Part shown: piece after piece, positions 23,795 to 33,104 of the stretch
Layout: the number at the start of each line of letters is the position of its first letter
How positions within the stretch are numbered: the stretch's first letter is position 1
DNA from: Pseudorhodoplanes sp.
Lineage (GTDB): Bacteria > Pseudomonadota > Alphaproteobacteria > Rhizobiales > Xanthobacteraceae
Length of the DNA stretch: 64,000 nt
Assembly: GCA_022843165.1 (NCBI GenBank)
Contig: JALHOD010000002.1
Span: 266,908-330,907 of the forward strand
Direction of reading: 5' to 3'
Notes under the pieces: model-generated
Database searches by the model: none
Told to the model about the DNA's origin: nothing
The model's input: only the letters and a program-made list of their open reading frames with translations
Position numbers and translations under genes: made by a program

Positions 23795-26342
23795 TCATCG
23801 CCTCCCTCACCAGTTCGTCCGCCGCCTCCGCCAGCAGCGTATCGGATGCTTCGCCATAAACCGTTTCACGCCCGATCTCCAGCATGACGGGGACGGCAAG
23901 CGGCGAGACCTGCTCCAGGCGCTTATGAACGATTCGTCCCCGGATGCGCGAGAGCATTTCGCCGAGCCGCTTGATATCGAGCAGACCGGTCGCGGCGTCA
24001 GCGCGCGCGGTACGCAAAAGAATATGATCCGGCTGGTGCTTGCGCAGCACGTCATAAACCAGATCGGTCGAAATGGTGACCTGTCGCCGGGTCTTTTCCT
24101 TGCCGGGGAACCGCCGCTCGATCAATCCCGCAATCACGGCGCATTGACGGAATGTGCGTTTCATCAGCGCGGTTTCCGCCAGCCACGCTTCCAGATCGTC
24201 GCCGAGCATGTCTTCATCGAACAATTGCGCCAGCGAGACATCGCCACGTTCGATATGCGCCCCGACATCGCCCAATCCCCACACCGCGAGCGCATATTCA
24301 TTGGCGACAAATCCGAGCGGCTGCAATCTCGACCGTTCCAGCCGCCGAGTCAGCAGCATTCCCAAGGTCTGATGCGCCAGCCGGCCTTCGAAGGGATAGC
24401 AAACCAGATAATATTTGCCGCTGCGCGGAAACGTCTCGACCAGCAATTCGCGCGCCCCGGGGACAACAGACTTCCATTTCTGGATATCGAGCCATTCCCG
24501 GACGGAATCCGGAAGTCCCCGCCATTGCCCGGGGTCGGCCAGCAGCGCCCGCACGCGCGCGGCGAGATAGGTTGAGAGCGGAAATTTCCCGCCGGCATAG
24601 GCCGGCACTTTCGGATCGCTGGCATTGCTGCGCGAGACATAGATCTCGTTCTCGACCATGGCCTCGTAGCGCAGGATTTCACCAGCGAAAACGAAGGTGT
24701 CGCCCAGGCTCAGCATCTCGGCAAAATATTCTTCCACTTCGCCGAGGATGCGTCCGCCGCGTCCGATCATTCCGGTCTGCCCCCCGCTCCTGTTGCGCGA
24801 ACGCACCAGCCGGACCTTGAGCATGGTCGATTCTACGATGGTGCCGACATTCATGCGGTATTGCTGCGCGAAACGCGGGTGGGTCACGCGCCAGCGGCCG
24901 GCCTTGTCCTGCTTGATCTTGGCATAGCGCTCATAGGCGCGGAGCGCGTAACCGCCGGTCGCGACGAAATCTACCGCGCCGTCAAAATCGGCACGCGTCA
25001 GCCCGACATACGGAACGGCGCCTCGCACTTCGGCATATAATTCATCCGCATCGAAGGGCTTGCCGCAGGCCGTTCCCAGAATATGCTGCGCCAGCACGTC
25101 GAGCGCCCCGGTCCGCAGCGGCGGCGTGTCCTGCGCATGTTCCGCTACCGCATCAATGGCGGCGCGGCATTCCAGCGCCTCGAAGCGGTTGGCGGGAACG
25201 AGGATGCCGTGCGACGGCTCGTCCAGCCGGTGATTGGCGCGGCCGATGCGCTGGAGCAGGCGCGAGGCCCCTTTCGGCGCACCGACATTCACAACCAGAT
25301 CGACGTCGCCCCAGTCAACGCCGAGATCGAGCGAGGACGTGCAGACAACTGCGCGCAAACGTCCCCGCACCATGGCCTCCTCGACCTTGCGACGTTGCGC
25401 AACATCGAGCGATCCGTGGTGCAGAGCGATGCCGAGACTGTCCTCGTTGATGTCCCACAATTCGCGGAAGATCAGTTCCGCCTGGCTGCGAGTGTTCACG
25501 AAGATCAACGTGGTCTTGTGCTTCTTGATCAGGTCGTAGATCGCCGGATAGGCATGCCGCGCGGTGTGGCCTGACCATGGAAAATAGTCGCCGGGCTCCA
25601 GCATGGTGAGGCGCGGCTCGGCACCGCCCGTAGCGACGACCAGATCGGCCAGCGCTTCGCCATCCGGCGGCTGCGACACCAGGTAGCGACACAGTTCGCG
25701 CGGATCGGCGACGGTTGCCGACAGGCCGATGGTCTGAAGCCCGGGCGCGAGCGTAAACAGCCGCGCCAACCCGAGCGAAAGCAGATCACCGCGCTTGGAC
25801 GTCACCAGCGAATGCAGTTCGTCGAGGACGACCCGTTTCAGGGTCCCGAACAGAAATGGCGCATCGGCGGATGCCAGCAGAAGCGCGAGCTGTTCCGGGG
25901 TTGTGAGCAGAATGTGGGGCGGATCACGGCGCTGGCGCGTGCGCTTGGAGATTGGCGTGTCGCCCGTGCGGGTCTCGAGCCGGATCGGCAAGCCCATCTC
26001 GGCGACCGGCGTTTCCAGATTGCGCGCGATGTCGACGGCCAGCGCTTTCAGCGGCGAGATGTAAAGCGTGTGCAGGCCGTCGGAGCGGCGGACGTCCTTG
26101 CCGGTCGAGACGAGTTTGCGGGGCCTCGCGCCACGGTCATGCAACTCCACCAAGGTCGGCAGAAATCCGGCCAGCGTCTTGCCGCCCCCCGTCGGCGCGA
26201 TCAGAAGCACCGAGGCGCCGGCGCGGCTACGCGTCAGCAACTCCAGCTGATGCGTGCGCGGCGCCCAGCCGCGCTGCGCAAACCAGCGATGGAACACGTC
26301 CGGAAGCTCTGGTGCAGACGGCATGCGGTCGAGAGCGGTCAC
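23775..26342 (-). CDS. ligase-associated DEXH-box helicase (Lhr-core type)
   Basis: The 855-residue protein carries superfamily 2 helicase motifs: Walker A APTGGGKTLAGF (near residue 50), DELHSL as the DExH box, SATVADP as motif III and RIGRANHR as motif VI, followed by a winged-helix and the Lhr-core C-terminal region. Lhr-core enzymes translocate 3'-to-5' on single-stranded DNA and unwind DNA or RNA:DNA duplexes. It begins with GTG 26342 (an ATG at 26324 is alternative), 9 bp after the methyltransferase stop. Its position between nuclease and methyltransferase, opposite the ligase, identifies it as part of the ligase-associated repair set. Confidence 0.93.
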   Translation of the reverse strand: MTALDRMPSAPELPDVFHRWFAQRGWAPRTHQLELLTRSRAGASVLLIAPTGGGKTLAGFLPTLVELHDRGARPRKLVSTGKDVRRSDGLHTLYISPLKALAVDIARNLETPVAEMGLPIRLETRTGDTPISKRTRQRRDPPHILLTTPEQLALLLASADAPFLFGTLKRVVLDELHSLVTSKRGDLLSLGLARLFTLAPGLQTIGLSATVADPRELCRYLVSQPPDGEALADLVVATGGAEPRLTMLEPGDYFPWSGHTARHAYPAIYDLIKKHKTTLIFVNTRSQAELIFRELWDINEDSLGIALHHGSLDVAQRRKVEEAMVRGRLRAVVCTSSLDLGVDWGDVDLVVNVGAPKGASRLLQRIGRANHRLDEPSHGILVPANRFEALECRAAIDAVAEHAQDTPPLRTGALDVLAQHILGTACGKPFDADELYAEVRGAVPYVGLTRADFDGAVDFVATGGYALRAYERYAKIKQDKAGRWRVTHPRFAQQYRMNVGTIVESTMLKVRLVRSRNRSGGQTGMIGRGGRILGEVEEYFAEMLSLGDTFVFAGEILRYEAMVENEIYVSRSNASDPKVPAYAGGKFPLSTYLAARVRALLADPGQWRGLPDSVREWLDIQKWKSVVPGARELLVETFPRSGKYYLVCYPFEGRLAHQTLGMLLTRRLERSRLQPLGFVANEYALAVWGLGDVGAHIERGDVSLAQLFDEDMLGDDLEAWLAETALMKRTFRQCAVIAGLIERRFPGKEKTRRQVTISTDLVYDVLRKHQPDHILLRTARADAATGLLDIKRLGEMLSRIRGRIVHKRLEQVSPLAVPVMLEIGRETVYGEASDTLLAEAADELVREAMSGGGGG

Positions 26343-26351
26343 GGCCGGACG

Positions 26352-27314
26352 TTAGGACGGCGACCGTGGCAAGGTCGAGGCCGATCCCGCGACCACGATC
26401 AGACCCGGCACCGGAACGCCGTTTTCGGTGCGCGTGGACGCCTGTTCAAGATGGAGAGGCTCGAGTCCGGCCGCGGTCAAAGCGGCGCGGACATGATCCG
26501 CCCCATGGGCATAGCGCAGCTTGTCGCCCAGGATCACTCCGCCGCCCCCATGCGTTTCCACGGTGAAAGCAAGCAGCCCCTGTCGGTCAAGCGCACGCAT
26601 GCAGGCCGATACAACAGGCGCGAGATCGACGGCATAGACAAAGACGTCGGCTGCCACGATCAGATGATGCAGGGCGCCGCCGGCCGCCTCTGCCGTCAGA
26701 AACTGAGCCATCTCCGCCGCCGACAAGCGATCATAGATCACCTTTCGTTTGGCCTCGGCGACCATGCCGGACGACAGATCGACGCCTGTGAGCCAATCCG
26801 CAAATGGCCGGAAGGCCACACCGGCCAGTCCGGTTCCGCAGCCGAGATCGAGCGTCGATCCGAACCGCATCGGACGTCCGCGTGCGGCGCAGACCTTTCC
26901 CACCGCCGCCCGCAGCAGGGCCGGCGCGCGATAGTCCAGGCCACCCTGCAGCGCCGTGTCGAAAGCCGGCGCATATTGATCGAACAATTCCCGCAGATAG
27001 GCCTCGGGCATTCCGGCGGTTTGCTCGGCGCCCAGCCGCATCAGATGCAGCGAGGCACCCTGCCGGTCTTCGGGATCGCTGGCGCGCGCCTGACGATAGG
27101 CTGCGACCGCGCCGGCAGGATCGCCGCGCTTTTCGCGCAGGCCGGCGAGCGCGAACCAGGCGGAGGCATAGCCGGGCGCAATCTCCAGTGCCTGTTCCAT
27201 CAGGTCCGCGGCAGCCGCCAGATCGCCCTTGGCCTCGCAATCGCGCGCCCATTCAAAACGGCGGTCGGCGATCAGATCGCCGGACGACTGGAAGCTGGAC
27301 GAAAGGCCTCGCAA
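26352..27314 (-). CDS. TPR-containing class I SAM-dependent methyltransferase
   Basis: The 320-residue protein has an N-terminal TPR-like helical region (about 15-95: a GDLAAAADLMEQALEIAPG repeat followed by RGDPAGAVAAYRQARASDP) and then a Rossmann methyltransferase with motif I LDLGCGTGLAG (about residue 153) and LTGVDLSSGMV. The TPR suggests a protein substrate or partner. It heads the unit that continues, after a 9-bp gap, into the repair helicase and nuclease, and its start is only 16-38 bp from the divergent exonuclease start. Its target is unknown; a link to DNA repair is inferred from position alone. Confidence 0.85.
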   Translation of the reverse strand: MRGLSSSFQSSGDLIADRRFEWARDCEAKGDLAAAADLMEQALEIAPGYASAWFALAGLREKRGDPAGAVAAYRQARASDPEDRQGASLHLMRLGAEQTAGMPEAYLRELFDQYAPAFDTALQGGLDYRAPALLRAAVGKVCAARGRPMRFGSTLDLGCGTGLAGVAFRPFADWLTGVDLSSGMVAEAKRKVIYDRLSAAEMAQFLTAEAAGGALHHLIVAADVFVYAVDLAPVVSACMRALDRQGLLAFTVETHGGGGVILGDKLRYAHGADHVRAALTAAGLEPLHLEQASTRTENGVPVPGLIVVAGSASTLPRSPS

Positions 27315-27351
27315 GGAAACTCTACTCCATATGTCTCGCGGAACCGGATTT

Positions 27352-28416
27352 ATGACATATCTGAAGCCGATGCGAGCGGAAGACCTTCTATTGCCGACGC
27401 CGGCGGGCGTTTGCTGCGAGCGCGGTGGCTTTCATATCGACCCCACGCGGCCGACCGACAAGGCCATAATCACGCACGCCCATTCCGATCACGCCCGCGC
27501 CGGCCACGGCGCCGTGCTGGCGACCCAGGAAACCCTCGACATCATGCGGCTGCGCTACGGACCCGATTTCGCGGGCGCGACCCAGGCAATCCGCTATGGA
27601 GAGACAGTGAAACTGGGCGACGTATCCGTCACGTTTCATCCCGCCGGACACGTGCTGGGTTCCGCGCAGGTCGCCGTCGAAAGCGGCAATCTGCGGATCG
27701 TGGCGTCTGGCGACTACAAGGACGCCGCCGATCCGACCTGCACCTCCTTTGAACTTGTGCCGTGCGACGTCTTCATCACCGAAGCGACCTTCGGCCTGCC
27801 GGTGTTCCGGCATGGCGATCCGGATGCCGAGGTCGGAAAACTCCTGCATTCGGTCCAGCTGTTCTCTGAGCGCGCGCATCTGGTCGGTGCCTATTCGCTC
27901 GGCAAGGCGCAGCGCGTCATCGCACTGATCCGCAAGGCGGGTTACGACAAGCCGATCTATCTGCATGGCGCGATGGAAAACATCTGCCGCTATTACCAGA
28001 GCCGCGGCATAGATCTCGGCGATTTGCCGCTGGTGCGCGACCGAAAGAAAGTCGAACTTGTCGGGACCATTACGCTCTGCCCGCCGTCCGCGTTGAAAGA
28101 TGTCTGGTCACGGCGCTTTCCTGATCCGGTCGCCTGCTACGCATCGGGCTGGATGCGGGTACGCGCTCGCGCGCGGCAAAGCCAGGTCGAATTGCCACTG
28201 GTCATTTCCGATCACGCCGACTGGAATGGCTTGCGCGCGATTGTGAAGGCGACCGGCGCCAGGGACATCTGGGTCACGCACGGCCAGGAGGATGCGCTGG
28301 TGCATTGGTGCCAGACCCAAGGGCTGAAGGCGCGCCCGCTCGACATCGTCGGCTACGGCGACGAGGACGAAACTGACGGCACCGCCGACGCCGGACAGGC
28401 CGGGAATCCGGCATGA
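27352..28416 (+). CDS. ligase-associated DNA damage response exonuclease (metallo-beta-lactamase fold)
   Basis: About 354 residues. The protein has the MBL metal motif HAHSDHARAGH (HxHxDH) near residue 42, GHVLGSAQ, a SGDYKDA segment, and a beta-CASP-type C-terminal half with GAYSLGKAQR and SDHADWNG. In the related gene cluster this family is a nuclease acting with an ATP-dependent ligase. I start at ATG 27352, close to the family's N-terminus (MRAEDLLLPTPAG); ATG 27331 is in frame and possible. Its stop overlaps the ligase start (ATGA), so exonuclease and ligase are coupled. Confidence 0.92.
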   Translation: MTYLKPMRAEDLLLPTPAGVCCERGGFHIDPTRPTDKAIITHAHSDHARAGHGAVLATQETLDIMRLRYGPDFAGATQAIRYGETVKLGDVSVTFHPAGHVLGSAQVAVESGNLRIVASGDYKDAADPTCTSFELVPCDVFITEATFGLPVFRHGDPDAEVGKLLHSVQLFSERAHLVGAYSLGKAQRVIALIRKAGYDKPIYLHGAMENICRYYQSRGIDLGDLPLVRDRKKVELVGTITLCPPSALKDVWSRRFPDPVACYASGWMRVRARARQSQVELPLVISDHADWNGLRAIVKATGARDIWVTHGQEDALVHWCQTQGLKARPLDIVGYGDEDETDGTADAGQAGNPA

Positions 28417-30098
28417 ACCGCTTCGCCGAACTGCTCGACCGCCTGACCTACGAGCCGGGACGCAACAACAAGCTGCGTCTGATGACAAATTATTTCGCGA
28501 GCACCCCCGACCCCGAACGCGGCTACGCGCTGGCGGCGCTCACCGGCGGGCTGTCTTTCCGATACGCCAAGCCGAATGTGATCCGCTCCCTGATTGCGGA
28601 ACGCACCGATTCCGTGCTGTTCGCGTTGTCGCGAGATTTTGTCGGCGACACCGCCGAGACCGTCGCGCTGATGTGGCCGGCGCCTGAGGCGGAAAAGCCG
28701 AATGCGGTCCCGCATCTGTCGGATGTCGTGACCCTGCTCTCCACCCTCGGAAAGGCACAATTGCCGGTGCAGCTCGCGCGCTGGCTGGACGCCCTCGACG
28801 AGACCGGCCGCTGGGCGCTGCTGAAGCTGGTGATGGGCGCATTGCGCATCGGCGTGTCGGCGCGTCTAGCAAAGACCGCCGCAGCGGCGCTGGAAGACAA
28901 GGACGTCACCGACATCGAGTTGATGTGGCCAAGCCTCACCCCACCTTATCTCGACTTGTTCGCCTGGCTGGAGGGACGCGGAGAAAAGCCGGCAACGCAG
29001 GATCCGGCTCCCTTCCGCCCCGCTATGCTGGCGCAGGCCATCGACGACAGCGATTTCGAAAAGCTCGACGCCACCGATTTCACGGCAGAATGGAAATGGG
29101 ACGGCATCCGTGTCCAGGCCTCGGCAGGCATCAATGACAAGGGCACTCGTGTTGCGCGCATGTATTCGCGCACCGGCGAGGAAATTTCAAAGAGCTTCCC
29201 CGATCTGCTGGAGTCGCTGCGCTTCAATGGCTCGATCGACGGCGAATTGCTAATCCTGCGCGACGGGCGCGTGCAACCCTTCAATGTTCTGCAGCAGCGC
29301 CTGAATCGAAAAACGGTCACGACGAAACTGATGTCGGAATTTCCGGCGCATTTGCGCGCTTATGATCTTTTGGTCGACGGCGACGAGGATTTGCGCGACC
29401 TGCCTTTCGAGGCGCGGCGAAAGCGACTGGAGACCTTTGTCGCCCGCCTGAAAGACTCTCGCATCGATATCTCCCCGCTTGTGCCGTTTGACACCTGGTC
29501 TGAACTGGCCGCCGCGCGCGCCGAGCCGGCATCGGTCGGCTCGGCGGAAGATGCCAGCGCGGTCGAAGGCGTCATGCTCAAGCGGCGCGAGTCGCCCTAT
29601 GTGCCGGGCCGTCCGAAAGGGTTGTGGTGGAAGTGGAAGCGCGATCCATTCACCGCCGATGCGGTGCTGATGTATGCACAGCGCGGCAGCGGGAAACGCT
29701 CGTCCTATTATTCCGACTATACCTTCGGGGTCTGGACGGCCGGCGACGAAGGCAACGAACTCGTGCCGGTGGGAAAGGCCTATTTCGGCTTTACCGACGA
29801 GGAGCTTCTGCAGATCGACCGCTTCGTGCGCCGGCATACCACCAAGCGTTTCGGCCCGGTGCGCGAAGTGGCCCACACACCGGAACAGGGACTTGTGCTG
29901 GAGGTGGCGTTCGAAGGACTGCAGCGCTCGACCCGCCACAAATCAGGCTTGGCCATGCGCTTTCCCCGCATCAGCCGCCTGCGCTGGGACAAGCCGCCAG
30001 GCGAAGCCGACCGGCTGGAGACGCTGGAAAAGATGCTGGAGGGCATTGAAAGAGGGCAGACGAGCCCTTTAATAGCGGAACGGAAATCGCGGACCTGA
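28413..30098 (+). CDS. ATP-dependent DNA ligase (ligase-associated repair type, cisplatin damage response)
   Basis: The 561-residue protein has a large N-terminal DNA-binding domain (about 1-200), a nucleotidyltransferase core with the catalytic lysine Lys228 in EWKWDGIRVQ, further motifs RMYSRTGEEIS, DGELL and GVMLKRR, and a C-terminal OB domain with WWKWKRDPFTAD. Enzymes of this family seal nicks in DNA. No polymerase or Ku domain is fused, so it is not the classic end-joining LigD. It is translationally coupled to the MBL exonuclease and opposes the helicase/nuclease unit. Confidence 0.94.
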   Translation: MNRFAELLDRLTYEPGRNNKLRLMTNYFASTPDPERGYALAALTGGLSFRYAKPNVIRSLIAERTDSVLFALSRDFVGDTAETVALMWPAPEAEKPNAVPHLSDVVTLLSTLGKAQLPVQLARWLDALDETGRWALLKLVMGALRIGVSARLAKTAAAALEDKDVTDIELMWPSLTPPYLDLFAWLEGRGEKPATQDPAPFRPAMLAQAIDDSDFEKLDATDFTAEWKWDGIRVQASAGINDKGTRVARMYSRTGEEISKSFPDLLESLRFNGSIDGELLILRDGRVQPFNVLQQRLNRKTVTTKLMSEFPAHLRAYDLLVDGDEDLRDLPFEARRKRLETFVARLKDSRIDISPLVPFDTWSELAAARAEPASVGSAEDASAVEGVMLKRRESPYVPGRPKGLWWKWKRDPFTADAVLMYAQRGSGKRSSYYSDYTFGVWTAGDEGNELVPVGKAYFGFTDEELLQIDRFVRRHTTKRFGPVREVAHTPEQGLVLEVAFEGLQRSTRHKSGLAMRFPRISRLRWDKPPGEADRLETLEKMLEGIERGQTSPLIAERKSRT

Positions 30099-30125
30099 CC
30101 CGCGCCAAGACTGAGGATCCGATCG

Positions 30126-30401
30126 ATGTCCAACGAGACCGTGAACCGTTTCTTCGGTGGCGCCCCACTCGCCGTGATTTTCCGTCTTGTGCTGCTGTCG
30201 ATCCTGATCGGATTCGTCCTGCATGCCTTCGGTTTCAATCCCTTCAACATTCTCGAAAGCATCCGCAGCCTGATCGAGGCACTCTGGAATATGGGTTTTG
30301 ATGCGATCCACTGGCTGTGGCGCTATTTCCTGCTCGGGGCTATTATTGTCATTCCGATCTGGCTGGTCGTGCGCGCGGTAAACGCCCCGCGCGGCCGGTA
30401 G
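30126..30401 (+). CDS. DUF6460-like small membrane protein
   Basis: A 91-residue protein with two membrane helices, about residues 17-35 (LAVIFRLVLLSILIGFVL) and 65-85 (WRYFLLGAIIVIPIWLVV), separated by an amphipathic stretch. It resembles DUF6460 proteins of Hyphomicrobiales, of unknown function. The start lies 28 bp after the ligase stop on the same strand, so it may ride on the repair operon, but nothing else links it to DNA repair. Confidence 0.8.
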   Translation: MSNETVNRFFGGAPLAVIFRLVLLSILIGFVLHAFGFNPFNILESIRSLIEALWNMGFDAIHWLWRYFLLGAIIVIPIWLVVRAVNAPRGR

Positions 30402-30406
30402 CCCGC

Positions 30407-31501
30407 TCACACTGGCCAAGGCTCTGCGGTCATGTCGGCCGCATCGTTGCCGACCAGATCCGCGAGCGTGTTGTGGCGGCCCTTTTCCAGAGCCTTCAGG
30501 ATTTCGCGCTTGATCTCGGACACCACACCGAGCCCGTGAAACACCAGACCGGTATAAAGTTGCACCACGCTGGCGCCGGCCTTGATCTTGGTCAGCGCCG
30601 CCGCGCCTGAATCGATGCCGCCGGCACCGATCAGCGGAAAGGCGCCTTCCACACGAACATAGGTCTCGGCCAGAACTCGAGTCGACAGCGCAAACAGGGG
30701 GCGACCCGACAGTCCACCCTGCTCGATCGCTTTTTCGCGTTCCTTCAGGCTCGGCGGACGGCTGAGCGTAGTGTTGCTGATGATCATCCCGTCCATGCGG
30801 CGCTGCCGCGCCACTCCGACGATATCGTCGAGATCGGCCAGCGACAGATCGGGCGCGATCTTGAGCAGCACCGGGATCGATCCATACCTGGTGCGCATGC
30901 GCTCGCGCGCATCGATCGCCCGCGCCAAAAGATCATCCAGGCTCTTGGCCTGCTGCAGGTCGCGCAGGCCGGGCGTGTTGGGCGAGGATACGTTGACGGT
31001 GATATAGCTGGCCACTGGCGCGAAGGATTCGATCAGACGCACATAATCGGCGATGCGATCAGGCGAATCGCGGTTGGCCCCGACATTTACGCCTATAATT
31101 CCGCCGTCCGCGGCGCGCGCGGCCAGCCGGCTCAGGGCGGCCTTTTCGCCTTCATTGTTGAAACCAAGCCGATTGATGATGGCCTCGTCGGCATCGAGCC
31201 GGAATATCCGGGGACGCGGATTGCCGGCCTGAGGCCGCGGCGTGACCGTCCCTACCTCCACAAAACCGAAGCCAAGCCGCAACAGGGGGCTCGGCACCTC
31301 GGCGTTCTTGTCAAAACCCGGCGCCACCCCGACCGGGTTGGGGAAATTCAATCCGAAAGCCCGGATTGCGAGCCTGGGATCGTTCGGCGCCGGCTTCGGC
31401 AGGGGAACCAGTTTCAGTCCCTTCAAAGCCAGCCCATGGGCGTCCTCCGGGTCGAGCGCGCTCAGGATCGGCCGGGCAAAACGATCAAAAAGGCCAATCA
31501 C
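30407..31501 (-). CDS. pyrD: dihydroorotate dehydrogenase (quinone), class 2
   Basis: The 364-residue protein has the class 2 N-terminal helical domain (ILSALDPEDAHGLALKGL) that docks to the membrane, then the FMN barrel with NFPNPVGVAPGFDKNAEV, EVGTVTPRPQAGNPRPRIFR and NRLGFNNEG, and the active-site segment NVSSPNTPGLRDLQ. It oxidises dihydroorotate to orotate with quinone in pyrimidine synthesis. I chose GTG 31501 because the protein then starts MIGLFDRFARP like homologues; the frame is open 20 codons further upstream. Confidence 0.95.
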   Translation of the reverse strand: MIGLFDRFARPILSALDPEDAHGLALKGLKLVPLPKPAPNDPRLAIRAFGLNFPNPVGVAPGFDKNAEVPSPLLRLGFGFVEVGTVTPRPQAGNPRPRIFRLDADEAIINRLGFNNEGEKAALSRLAARAADGGIIGVNVGANRDSPDRIADYVRLIESFAPVASYITVNVSSPNTPGLRDLQQAKSLDDLLARAIDARERMRTRYGSIPVLLKIAPDLSLADLDDIVGVARQRRMDGMIISNTTLSRPPSLKEREKAIEQGGLSGRPLFALSTRVLAETYVRVEGAFPLIGAGGIDSGAAALTKIKAGASVVQLYTGLVFHGLGVVSEIKREILKALEKGRHNTLADLVGNDAADMTAEPWPV

Positions 31502-31610
31502 GGCGCGAAACTCCGGTTCGGAACGGGAGCGGACCCTATCGGCGGTCCCCGCCCGGTTCAAGAAAATGCGGCATCAAGACCGCTGGACAGACTCACGCGA
31601 AGGCACTAAT

Positions 31611-31636
31611 TCCTAGTAGGATCATAGTCATAGTCA
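31611..31636. promoter_or_regulatory. operator-like palindrome and short tandem repeat upstream of the S24 regulator
   Basis: TCCTAGTAGGA (31611-31621) is a perfect 5-bp-arm palindrome around G. It runs into TCATAGTCATAGTCA (31622-31636), two and a half copies of TCATAG. This AT-rich patch lies 47 bp before the regulator start and about 110 bp before pyrD. It is a candidate autoregulatory operator and promoter region. Confidence 0.4.
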
Positions 31637-31682
31637 GGGCGACCGCCGGTGCTGCCACCGGCTTCCTGGCCGGAGATCCTAT

Positions 31683-32327
31683 ATGAGCCGCGCTCCCATG
31701 CTGACCCATTCCCAGATCTGGACCGCCATCGACCGCCTGGCCGAGCGTGCCGGTCTTTCGTCCTCTGGCCTCGCCAAAAAGGCCGGCCTCGATCCCACCA
31801 CCTATAACAAATCCAAGCGAATCACGCCCGACGGCCGGCCGCGTTGGCCGTCCACGGAATCGGTGGCCAAATCGCTGGCGGCAACCGGCACCAGCATCGA
31901 AACCTTTATCGCGCTGATCAACGAGAAAGCCAGGCCGATCATGCAGGGCGTGCCGCTGATCGGTTTTGCCGAAGCCGGCACCGGCGGCTATTTCGACGAT
32001 GGCGGCTTCCCGGTCGGCAAAGGCTGGGAAGAAATTTCCTTTCCGGCGGTGAACGACGAACACGCCTATGCGCTGGAAATTTCCGGCGATTCGATGCTGC
32101 CGGCCTACCGCAAGGGAGACATCATCGTCGTCTCTCCGGCCGCTCCGGTGCGCAAGGGCGACCGCGTCGTGGTCAAGACCAAGAAGGGTGAAGTGTTGGT
32201 CAAGCAACTGGCCCGCAAGAATGCGAAGCAGATCGAACTGCAATCGCTCAATTCCAGTCACGCCGACCGCACGCTGGCGATGGCCGACGTTCTCTGGGTC
32301 GCCCGCATCGTTTGGGCCAGTCAGTAA
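31683..32327 (+). CDS. S24-family HTH transcriptional regulator (LexA/CI-like)
   Basis: The 214-residue protein has an N-terminal helix-turn-helix (about 10-70: GLSSSGLAKKAGLDPTTYNKS) and a C-terminal S24 domain with the catalytic serine in SGDSMLPAY and lysine in GEVLVKQL, the Ser-Lys dyad of LexA and CI repressors. No canonical Ala-Gly cleavage site stands out, so self-cleavage is uncertain. It may start at ATG 31683 (GGAG upstream) or at 31698. A palindrome upstream could be its own operator. It is related to, but distinct from, the SOS LexA. Confidence 0.88.
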   Translation: MSRAPMLTHSQIWTAIDRLAERAGLSSSGLAKKAGLDPTTYNKSKRITPDGRPRWPSTESVAKSLAATGTSIETFIALINEKARPIMQGVPLIGFAEAGTGGYFDDGGFPVGKGWEEISFPAVNDEHAYALEISGDSMLPAYRKGDIIVVSPAAPVRKGDRVVVKTKKGEVLVKQLARKNAKQIELQSLNSSHADRTLAMADVLWVARIVWASQ

Positions 32328-32331
32328 TTCT

Positions 32332-33084
32332 TCACGGCTGATAGAGCAGCCAGGCGCCGCGCGCGAGATAGACCACGCTGATGGCGAGGATGATCCAGCG
32401 CGTCCATTGCCGGAATCCGACATCGGTCAGCCGCTCCAGCACGTATGGCGCTAGCGACGTGCCGATAATGGCCAGTCCGATGGCGGGTGCGTGCGCCCAG
32501 AGCGGGACGACGTCCAAGGCTCCGGCCAGCGATCCGAAATAGATCAGACGCAGAAGATGCGCGAAGGTCTGCGTGACGGCCTTGGTCGCGACCGTAGTCT
32601 TGCGGTCGAGCATGCTCCTCTGGAAAAAAATATCGAGGAATTGCCCTCCGACACCGGCCACAAGTTGAACAAGTGTGGTGAGGACGCCGCAGATGAACGG
32701 CACGCCGCGCCATTCGATATTGGGCCGGGCAGACGCCGGCAAGACTTCGACCAGAAATGGAATGGTACCCAGCGCGAGATAGACCATGGCCTTGTCGGGC
32801 ACGAAGGCAATCGCACGCATGGCCAGAAACGCCAGAAAAGCGCCGACGACATACAGCCAGAAAATCGACCAGCGCACGAAACGCCACCACAGCACGGCGC
32901 GCCAGGCATTGGCGGCAAGCTGGATGGTGGAGAACAGCACCATGCCGGCCACAACGTCGAAAAACAGCAGCAGCACGCCGAGCAGGATCATGCCGCCGGC
33001 CATTCCGAAAATCCCGGACAGGAAGGACGTGCCGACAATCGTGACCGCGATCAGGGCCAGCGATCCCAGCGTCATCGAGCCCAT
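32332..33084 (-). CDS. TauE/SafE-family membrane protein
   Basis: A 250-residue protein with about eight membrane helices. GTSFLSGIFGMAGGMILLGVLL is the first-repeat signature of TauE/SafE; the second half carries GVLTTLVQLVAGVGGQFLD. It is more divergent than the TauE gene at 21.4 kb. The start is ATG 33084, or 33075, 20 bp after the lysine-tRNA ligase stop, so it is probably transcribed with it. The C-terminus converges on the S24 regulator, 4 bp apart. Substrate unknown. Confidence 0.85.
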   Translation of the reverse strand: MGSMTLGSLALIAVTIVGTSFLSGIFGMAGGMILLGVLLLFFDVVAGMVLFSTIQLAANAWRAVLWWRFVRWSIFWLYVVGAFLAFLAMRAIAFVPDKAMVYLALGTIPFLVEVLPASARPNIEWRGVPFICGVLTTLVQLVAGVGGQFLDIFFQRSMLDRKTTVATKAVTQTFAHLLRLIYFGSLAGALDVVPLWAHAPAIGLAIIGTSLAPYVLERLTDVGFRQWTRWIILAISVVYLARGAWLLYQP

Positions 33085-33104
33085 GCGATCAAAAGTCCCT
33101 GCAA

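Noticed and set aside
27300..27360. SOS box (GAAC-N7-GTTC) controlling the repair locus
   Set aside because: No matching sequence is present in the divergent start region.
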